This document shows, one piece after another, positions 56,119-64,000 of a DNA stretch of 64,000 bases; position 1 is the stretch's first letter, and the number at the start of each line of letters is the position of its first letter. The notes under the pieces were generated by a model. It did no database searches. It saw only the letters and a program-made list of their open reading frames with translations, and was not told the DNA's origin. The DNA is from Letharia columbiana (Eukaryota; Ascomycota; Lecanoromycetes; Lecanorales; Parmeliaceae), in assembly GCF_014066305.1 (NCBI RefSeq), contig NW_023501043.1, forward strand, positions 434,001 through 498,000, in the 5' to 3' direction. The position numbers and the translations under genes are program-made.

Positions 56119-58521
56119 ATGAAGGTTCTGGCAAAAGATCTGTGCAAGCCGGAAGTCGTTGCGGCGATCGCGAAAATCGGGTGAGAAAGATGGGTTTTCT
56201 CACCACTGGATAGTGGTACTGATATTCTTTTTCTTCTTAGGTTCTTTGAAATAGAGGATAGGCGGAACGTAACTACAGAGATGTGGGAAAAATTCAGGTA
56301 AGAAGTGTGATTTGGGAGACCTGGATCTTTCAAATCTGAGATCGTGCAACTAACACTCCGTTCTACTCCCAGAGACATGACCCGTAATGTGCACCACACC
56401 CAGCCTGTGGATCCAGAAGACCTTGAAGCGAAACTTCGGTGAGAAGACTTCAAACTCCTAGTCTCGATCAGTCCTCTCAACATTGCCGATGATACTGACG
56501 CTTCGAGAAAATTCAGAAACTGCCCCCCTAGATTGAGCGAACCTCCAACCCCTCCCCCTGATTGCTCCCGTAGCTTGAGCCAAACTCCAATCGAAGACCC
56601 TGTGGAAATGTTGGAGCGGTTTAAACTCGAAGCCAAGCAAGCGTACGATACCCTGATACAGATGGGTGGGAGACCGACTCGTCCGATCCGATCAACACCG
56701 CCCTGGACGAAAGTCCCTGTCGGTGGAGAAATTTGGTACCGATATGCTGAACAATACGAGGAGCTTTTTTACGACAGCTGGTATGGCTATAAACCAGGTC
56801 CCAATAATTCTTTGACGGAGGCCGATTTTATTCGGGGGCACTGGAGACAAGAAAGAGGTCGATGCAATGAAGAACTACGACGGTGGCAGGATTTTCTCGA
56901 TACTCAGCAACGGAGACGTGAGCATCATCCGGAATTTGCAAGAGAGGAGGACATGGAACGGCAGCGGTACCCGCAAGATCCAGAGCTCACAGCAAGCCTG
57001 AAGAAGTTGAAGGACTGGAAGGAATATCAAGGCTATTTTCAAAGGTGGATCGACCGGTTGAAGAGGGGAATGGAAGGGGCCCGACGAGCGGTGGAAGCAG
57101 TACAGCGGAAAGATCCTGAAGTGTATGTGAACAAGCGTGGGAGAGACGACAAAAGGGAATGGCTGAGAACAATAGAAAGACAGCGGGAAAAGCTCCCAGC
57201 GGAGGAGAAACGGTTGGAATGGGTCAAGAAGCAGCTTCCAGCGGTTCTTTCGGAATGCGCTGCGTCATTGATGGAATTACCGACATCTCGTCGTCAGATG
57301 GAGGAGAAGAGCGAGCTGGGAGCGAAACAAGTCTACAACACCCTGATGGATACGGGTGGGAGGCCAAGCCGTCCGATCCGGCCGGTGCCTGACGTCTATG
57401 ATGCCGAACACACGGATGAAGATCTTCACGCCCTTTGCCACTGGGAGGGTGAATGTAGCCAGTTCGAGGAAGAATTGAGGGAATGGAAGAAATTTTTGGA
57501 CTATCGGCAGAAGAAAGAAACGGATGGGAAAACAGAGGTGCAGCTGGAAGAATGACAATCTGCAGAGAGCCCGACCCAAGTGGATCTCTGGAAAGACTAT
57601 CGGGCCTACCTACATCTGGAGGTCGATAATGCTAAGCAGTGGGTGGAATTCTGGCGGCGGCAGGTGGTAGAATTCCAGGATACAGAGAATCATTGCGCAC
57701 TACAAGGGTGGTCAGATACAGCCGAACGATACCATTCCGAGGCTGAGGACGCGCGATCTTACGCCGAAGAAGCGCGAAAGCAAGTCGGGCCTCCAGAGAT
57801 GCGGTTGAAATGGGCAGAACAACAGCTTTCAGCCTGTCTCGCCGAATGCGCCGTCTCGACGACGGAAGTATCTACATCAAACCCTCTCGAGGATCAAGCC
57901 ATGCCACCGAAAAGAGCATCGAAGTCAGGTCAAACCACGCTCAAGGATCTTAGATCTAACCGATCTGATAAATCGGCCCTGCGAAATAATCACGACAACA
58001 AGAAAAATCGTCCTTCAGCAAATTCTGCGCTTGGTCCAATCCATTCATCAAAAGTATCAAAAGCCGCTGGAAGGAAGACACCCGGCCCCCGACGACCGTC
58101 AAAGATCCCTGCAGAGCGTGACGATGGTCAAAACCAAGGCCTTAACATAACGATATCACCATCCCCGCCTGCCAATGTTGCTCCGCGCAGAAGCCGCCGG
58201 TTATCTACCAACCAAAAGAGGTCCGGTGCATTGGAAGCGGATTTAGCTGCCGATCTGGGGAGAAATGCACAACCCCAACCTACCGAGGTCATGCTGCGCA
58301 GAAGCGATCGGATATCGAAACAGAAAGAGAGGATGAGCACATCAACTTCTAGTGCGGCGTTGAGCTCAGTCGTGATCTTGCAAACAGCTCCGTTCCCACG
58401 GTCCAAATCTAAAGGTCGCGTTGCAGGCACCAAACCAGACAGGAGCTGGGGGAAACCGCGTGGAATATCCAAGACGCAAGGAAGGGATCTTTCACGGAAG
58501 AGGGCTGAGATCCATACTTAA
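56119..58521 (+). CDS. Coiled-coil/charged protein with internal stop, unknown
   Basis: Exons: 56119-56180, 56241-56297, 56373-56438, 56508-58521. All three introns (donors GTGAGA, GTAAGA, GTGAGA; acceptors TTAG, CCAG, CGAG) keep phase 2. The protein starts MKVLAKDLCKPEVVAAIAKIG. The main body has two related repeats, EAKQAYDTLIQMGGRPTRPI and GAKQVYNTLMDTGGRPSRPI, each followed by charged coiled-coil helices ending in WV/AEQQL. After about 345 codons in the last exon there is a TGA at 57553-57555. The same frame then continues for another 322 codons, ending in a basic tail with RRSRRLS, RRSDRIS and KSKGR. CGA-to-TGA by RIP or deamination would explain it. No domain is recognised. Confidence 0.55.
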
Positions 58522-58588
58522 GGATGTGGTCACTTCAAGGCGATTTTGGTCTTCAACAAGCAGGGAGATAGAGTGTCACGTCACACTA

Positions 58589-59003
58589 TCATCTAGTGTC
58601 CTGGTTCAATCCCTCCTCCTCCTCCTCCTCCTCCTCCCTAGCGACGACGTCTATAACCTCGTCTGGATACATAGCCTCCGGGGTACGGTCACGATCGATG
58701 CCCTCGGGGTTACTACCATACCAATCCAGCTCTTCCTGAGTATCCTCGAAGCCGCCATACTGAGGAGGCTGGCGAACGACGAGATCTTGAGACGTCATAA
58801 TGAAGAGATAACGCGATTTGCTAGCTATCACGAAGTATGAGTGGTGAGTAGGGCGGAATCAATGGCGACAGCGAGGTATGGAGAACGAGGCAGGAAGGAG
58901 GCAGGCGCGTCCGGAATTAGTATGTGGATCCCTTACTAATCATGGTATGTGGCTGCCTCGCCTCCGGTATTATACACTAGCGTTGGCTGAGGTTTAAAAG
59001 CAA
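58589..59003 (-). pseudogene. Element-like gene with RQPPQYGG motif, copy B
   Basis: The minus frame starts MTSQDLVVRQPPQYGG at 58798, continues TQEELDWYGSNPEGIDRDR and runs into an acidic run of Glu encoded by a CTC microsatellite (58615-58640). The same protein start is at 44719. The upstream terminus TAGCGTTGGCTGAGGTTT (58979-58996) is shared too. The rest of the gene is missing here. Confidence 0.5.
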
Positions 59004-59022
59004 CCAAAATAGAAAATAGGAG

Positions 59023-60720
59023 CCTCTTTTTTCTCGGGCTCAAATGCATGCCCACTTCTTTTCCCCATCTTTCTGCTTCTGCCCTTTACTACTTCTTCCC
59101 CGACTCAACCACAGCAAAGACACATCAAAGTGCAACAGGACCTTCAACATATTATTGAGCGCAACTGGCCGGTCAAAAAGAATTCCTGACGACCAGCCTA
59201 CTCCGAGGATGCCCCTGTCAAGAGAGCAGGTATTGGCATTATTATCTCGGCTTCCTCAACGTCGCTACCGTATAGCATTACCCATACTGCCAAATACATG
59301 CGGTGCAACATCAGATCCCTCAAACTCATGTGCCATCCGAAGTCTCGACTGAACCAGGCCTCTCGTTTGACCGTTCCTCCACGTTTGAGCTATCCCCTTA
59401 GTCGGGTGGACCACGCTCGGGCCAGATGTAGGGATTATCATTTGTCCAATCACCGTTTACCAAAGAAAAATCTTAATAAGCAAGATGAAATCGGTTAGAA
59501 GCAGTGATGTGACCAATAATAATCCCTACATCTGGTCCCTCTGTCCCCTCAGTGTAATCAAAGTCTCTGGACAGTAGATTGACAGGCAACGGGTACGAGG
59601 CTTCTGAGCTCGAGTTAGCTCAAAGGTCGATACATCGGATTTATACGTACGATCTCTGTCATGCTGGGAGGCCACTGTTCGTGATCAGTTGATCGATAAG
59701 TATAATATCTTTTATTTCTGCGGATGATCAATGCAACGTCTGCGTGACATACCCCTGACTGTATAATCCTTAAGAAAGAAAAAAATTCCCCCAATTCTGG
59801 CACACTCCAAAATCAAAAATCAAAATCTTAATGATTCTTATATAGATTTACAACCACGATTAATTATAAAATATATACTTTATATATCAAAGTATTTATT
59901 ACTAAAATATTTAAAGAATTTAATTTATATAATATGGATAAAGTGTTAATTTGACATTGCGCTGAAAAATTATCTCGACTATTGAATAAATGCCAAGATT
60001 TAAAAAAATTACCTCGGCTATTCTAAAGTAGTCAAGAGTAATTCATAAAATTCGCTATGATTCTATTTTACAATATAACGAAATATTTAAATCTTTTAAA
60101 ATTTTCATAGTCTAATCTATACTATGTTTACTAAATCTTAATAATTTTCTAGATTATAATAAACTGTGGTGGTAAACCTATATAAGAATAATTAAAGATT
60201 TTGATTTTTGATTTTGGGGTGTGCCAGAATTGGGGGAAATTTATTTTTTCCCTCAAGGATTATGCAATCAGGGGTATGTCACGCAGACGTTGCATTGATC
60301 ATCCGCAGAAATGGAAGGTATTATACTTATCGATTGACTGATCACGAACGGTGACCTCCCAGCATGAGAGAGATCGTATATATGAATCCGATATATCGAT
60401 CTTTGAGCTAATTCGAGCTTAGGAAGCCTGGTACTCGTTGCCTGTCAATCTGCTATTCAAAGACTTTGATTACACCATTCATGAAGTTCCACATAACTCA
60501 AAGGTTACCGAATGAGAGGTCTGGTTCAGTCGAGACTTCGGAAGGCATATGAATGTTAAGGGATCTCATGGCGCATCGCATACATTTAGCAGTACGAATA
60601 ATGCTATAGGGTAGCGATGTTGAGTAGGATGGGCAGAAGTAGGATAGGTAGAAGTAGGATGGGGCAGAAGCAGAAAGATGGGAAAGGAAGTGGGCATGCG
60701 TTTGACCCAGAAAATAAAGG
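59023..60720. repeat. 1.7-kb inverted-repeat structure
   Basis: The left arm (59023-59850, starting near CAAATGCATGCCCACTTC) is mirrored by the right arm (60180-60720, ending GAAGTGGGCATGCGTTTG). The AT-rich centre 59850-60180 does not code. Arms have diverged by substitutions and indels. The innermost 95 bp (with CCTTAAGAAAGAAAAAAATT) also exist as a single arm at 33170-33295. It may be a foldback-type element or an inverted duplication; transcription across it would give a long hairpin RNA. Confidence 0.7.
59422..59535. mobile_element. 114-bp mini-MITE nested in the left arm
   Basis: CCAGATGTAGGGATTATCAT on the left is mirrored by AATAATCCCTACATCTGG on the right, enclosing about 75 bp. The right arm of the large inverted repeat lacks it, so it was inserted after that structure formed. 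Confidence 0.7.
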
Positions 60721-61067
60721 CTTGAAGATATGAATTAGTGATGGAAAATCAATTTTACAGGGAAAAGGAGGCAATGTACCGGTCGAAAGAATGACTTGTT
60801 CGACTACATACAGAGATGAATAATTAGAAAAATATACGACGTCAATTATGCGCTGGTAGTGTTAATTATATTCGAGACCTAATCAATCCCCTGACAGAAT
60901 CGGAAATCAGACTCTGGCCTAGAGTATCAGACGTCTCTACCCTGGCCTTGCATTTCACGAATCATAGACGAATAGTGATAGGAGCAGTTCTGTGTCGTAG
61001 GATGGTCCGGGCCCAACGTCTTCGGAAACCCTGTTGAAGCTCTGAGATAGAGAATGGACCCATCATT
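60721..61067. other. 3' flank of NLR gene, no feature
   Basis: Nothing recognisable. It probably contains the NLR 3' UTR. Confidence 0.4.
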
Positions 61068-64000
61068 CTACCGTTGTTGACCGTGAAACAGGTAGGCAAG
61101 GTTGTAAACGCCGGTCAATGTGTCGGGATGCTCGACTCCCAGCACCTTCTCATACCCTTCCAGCGCTCGTCGGTTCATCTCCTCGGCCGCCTCATACTTC
61201 CCCTGACCCCGAAGCACCGATGCCAGATTACTGACGCTGGTCAATGTGTCGGGATGCTCGACTCCCAGCACCTTCTCTCTCCCTTCCAGCGCTCGTCGGT
61301 TCATCTCCTCGGCCGCCTCATACTTCCCCTGATCCTGAAGCACCAATGCCAGATTATCGACGCTGGTCAATGTGTCGGGATGCTCGACTCCCAGCACCTT
61401 CTCTCTCCCTTCCAGCGCTCGTCGGTTCATCTCCTCGGCCGCCTCATACTTCCCCTGATCCTGAAGCACCAATGCAAGTAAACTCAAGCTACTTAATGTG
61501 GTAGTAGCGACATCCCCTGCTCGTTCTTGATAGGTGTTATATGATTCCGAGACTGCTTCATATGCAGAGTCATATCTCCCTTGTCGCCAATTAAACCATC
61601 CGACGTTATATAGAAGAGCTGCACGGTGTCTCATGTCATCTTCTGATATGCATTTATGCCATAATACTGCTTGAGCATGCGCCAACATCGATTCACACGT
61701 CTCTTTATGCTCATGCTCACCGTTCGGAAACTTCTCCGCCAGAAGTTGCAAAGCCTGTCCGGCGTAATCCGCTTTCTCACTTCTCTGCTCTAGCCAGTAG
61801 TGCACTGATGCTTGCACGAGTGGGTGAATCGTGTATGTCTCTCCTCCAATCTCTTGACTGATCAAAGCGAAACCGTCAAGCGTGCCGATAGCCATCCTGA
61901 AGTCCACATCTCTCTCAGCTGGCCACCGTAACAGCTTCTCTGGAATCCGCTGTGAATCAAGCATCGCCATCAATGAGAGCAGCTTCGCGGTTTGAGGCTC
62001 TTGCGCTAGAATCTGATCAAAGGACAATTTCCATGTTCGGAAGACCGAATTAGGAAAACCACGCGGTCTCCGAGGATCTTGAAGCTCCTGACTTAGATAA
62101 TCCGCCAGGTTCTGCTTGTCTTTTTCAAGGGCTGCGAGATAGCTTTGTATGGTCATTCGATTACGGTTGATAAAAGCAGCAGCCTGCGTGATGGCTAGCG
62201 GAATAGATCCCAGGATATCCAGCAGCCTTTCTGTACTAGACACGTCGAAAGAGCTCGCAGATCCCTTCAGTTTCAATCGCAACAATGCTTTCGCTTCTTG
62301 ACTTGAAAGTGGCGGCACCTCCACACACGATTCTCCGTCGGCTAGATCCTGGCCTACGGGTCTACTTCTCGTTGTAACGAGTAATGACTTCTGAGAATGT
62401 AAGATAGCTGGAAGGTATTCGATTAGAGGTTTCTGAGTTTGTGTAACAGTAGCAAGTGGTATATCCGATTCGGCCGAAGAGAAAAGGAGATCCGCATTGT
62501 CAGCATTGTCCACAATCATGAGCCAATGACTGTCCTCCTCATTCAGCCACTCGAAGACCAGTTCACATACATCAGTATTGGGATCGTCGCATGCAGGAAG
62601 CTGTAATCTACGTGCAATGTGGTAATAGGCATGCACAAATGTGGCAGAGCTGGTTGCGTACACCCAGAAGACATGACTCTGCGGGTGGGATTGCCGAAAC
62701 CTGTAAGCGTACTCAATGGCGATCTGGGATTTTCTGGCACCTTCGGTCAGTGTCTGCAAGAGTTTGTTCAAAGGGAAGAATCTATACCCAATTCCTCCCA
62801 TTCCACATAACGAAACGCAATGGTGCATTTGAAGCTGCTCCTCAATTTGGGAGAATATGTCTTTTCGGTCAATGAAGTTGTAATCTCTCTGGAACGGCAC
62901 GGAGAAGAGAGGCTCAACTAATGCAATCATGGGAAGATCAGCTATACATAATCTAGAATCTGGCATTTATTCATTGACTATGACGAAAAGGAGTTCAATA
63001 TCCTTACCAACCTCTCGTTCTCTTACAGTAAGGAAGTGATCTTCACGTCCTAGCCTACTCCTCCCATGCGCCCACGCAGTAAACATCAGCGGAGTCTACT
63101 CACCCATTTTCGTAGCTATCGCAGTCGCCACCTGCGTATGACTAACCGGTTTTCCTGGGATGCAGCAGAGGAGCTCCTTAGCATACGCCGCCGCCACCGC
63201 CGCCGCATAAGGCTGCCAGCGCTTGTTTTTGTGTGTATCGGCATAATCGCATATCCCTCGGATTACTAGACAGGGAAAGTTGTCCATGAGACCAGCCGCC
63301 TCCATCTCAAAGCATAGTACGTTGAGCTCTTTGCGTAGTCTTTCTCGCGTTGCTCCGTCCCTCATCACTTGATTCCCTGACGCGATCAACCCATAGTGAA
63401 TTGTGGGAATTTCGTCTTCACGGTCAGATCGAGTGATCAGCCGATCAGTTTCACAATTAGCGCACGTCGCTTGGCCGGCTCGATGATCATAGTCTGCCTC
63501 AAATAAGTGATCCTGCTGTGCGCCCTGATATGCACTAGTCTTTTGCAGCTTTGGATATTTTGACAGCATTTGTGACAGATGTCTTGGAAGCTCCGCCTCC
63601 TCCATCATATATCTGGCCTGTAAACTGCTCACAGCGTTGAGCAGCACATCAGGCGGTCGATTCAGCGACCCTGTCCGCACGAATCGTCCTTCTTGAACGG
63701 TTTTCCCAAAGTCATACTGGATCACTCCACCAGACGTCTCGGCGGGTTTGCTGATCACCACATCACCCAGTCGAATATCGTTCTCCACGCTCGGAGCTCC
63801 ACCGCCAACACCAACCATCAGACCAAATATGATTGATGGAAAGGTAGAGCGGATGTGACTCGCCACGATGGCAGCAGAAGTATTGCCCGTCACTCCGGAC
63901 GGTAAACACGCAATAGCCACGTTCTGCTCCTCAACCCGTCCCAGCGCGTAGTTGTTGGTGTCATGGGAGTCCTGGGGGAGAGGATCATGGCGTTCGTCCA
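61068..64000 (-). CDS. PNP-NB-ARC-TPR NLR (STAND) receptor, 5' end outside window
   Basis: Exon 1 runs from beyond 64000 to 63104, exon 2 is 62959-62788, exon 3 is 62733-61068. The 144-bp intron (GTGAGT...CCAG) and the in-frame 54-bp intron (GTATAG...CCAG) are needed to restore the P-loop. The N-terminus is a nucleoside-phosphorylase (PNP_UDP_1) domain: NVAIACLPSGVTGNTSAAIV, then LMVGVGGGAP, then CFEMEAAGLMD. NB-ARC follows: spliced Walker A GMGGIGKSQIA, Walker B WLMIVDNADN, SLLVTTRS, the GLPL-like GSIPLAITQAAAF, and IHPLVQASVHYWL as an MHD-like point. At the C-terminus are TPRs, of which three 42-aa units (GKYEAAEEMNRRALEG, then HPDTLTSV) are almost identical. Fungal NLRs of this type act in self/non-self recognition and regulated cell death. 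No frameshift is visible in the window. Confidence 0.85.
61088..61480 (-). repeat. Near-identical 126-bp TPR repeats in the NLR
   Basis: Three direct 126-bp units encode the 42-aa TPR. Two are almost base-for-base the same, which is much closer than the rest of the gene would predict. Confidence 0.85.

Noticed and set aside
55983..56636. A 217-codon minus-strand gene
   Set aside because: It is antisense to the first exons of the plus-strand coiled-coil gene, which has consistent introns and phases.
61074..61504. Plus-strand repeats coding for a 135-aa protein
   Set aside because: It is the antisense of the NLR TPR repeats.

Overview
This window looks like a repeat-rich accessory region of a filamentous ascomycete (Pezizomycotina). 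Three things point there. Genes carry short GT-AG introns of about 50-80 bp. The mobile elements are fungal-type (DIRS-like, Ty1/copia, Ty3/gypsy, pogo and MITEs). Several blocks are extremely TA-rich, as expected from repeat-induced point mutation (RIP). The species cannot be named from the sequence alone.

Layout. 1-7.7 kb: two copies of a 580-bp MITE, a small LTR element with a tRNA-iMet-like primer site, two copies of a ~400-bp repeat, all in or beside RIP-type AT-rich DNA, then GC-rich hairpin repeats. 7.7-16.1 kb: a 336-bp internally deleted DIRS-like element, a minus-strand Ty3/gypsy-type reverse transcriptase relic, and on the same strand a decayed relic with chromodomain and BAH motifs followed by pieces reminiscent of a fungal DNA cytosine methyltransferase. 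16.1-20.3 kb: no recognisable gene. 20.3-25.3 kb: a nearly full-length DIRS-like retrotransposon with a tyrosine-recombinase end, a MITE, and a complete 1,145-bp LTR element with target duplication, half-tRNA primer site and polypurine tract. 27.3-28.9 kb: an apparently intact two-exon JmjC-domain gene, with a duplicated scrap of itself 1.6 kb away. 29-37 kb: a MITE, a Sir2-family pseudogene and a broken multi-exon gene of unknown function. 37-45.2 kb: hairpin and tRNA-arm-like repeats, an open frame without an ATG, a copia Gag-protease fragment cut by a second DIRS-like copy, and an element-like pseudogene with relatives at 58.6 kb and 33.4 kb. 45.2-49 kb: a possible MULE transposase tail, a pogo-derived MITE and a (TAA)n array of about 93 units.

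50.3-64 kb is the most gene-like part. It holds a probable multi-exon gene of unknown function, a broken P-loop ATPase fragment inside a 1.2-kb inverted repeat, a minus-strand Ser/Thr kinase fused to three KilA-N/APSES-like DNA-binding modules, a divergent coiled-coil gene starting about 70 bp from the kinase's 5' end, a 1.7-kb inverted-repeat structure, and at the right edge a PNP-NB-ARC-TPR NLR receptor whose 5' end lies outside the window.

No metabolic operon-like logic is visible. The theme is mobile elements, genome-defence relics (chromodomain/BAH/methyltransferase-like, Sir2, RIP scars) and a candidate self/non-self recognition receptor. Many genes here are broken by frameshifts or by in-frame stops of the kind RIP makes (CGA to TGA, CAG to TAG).
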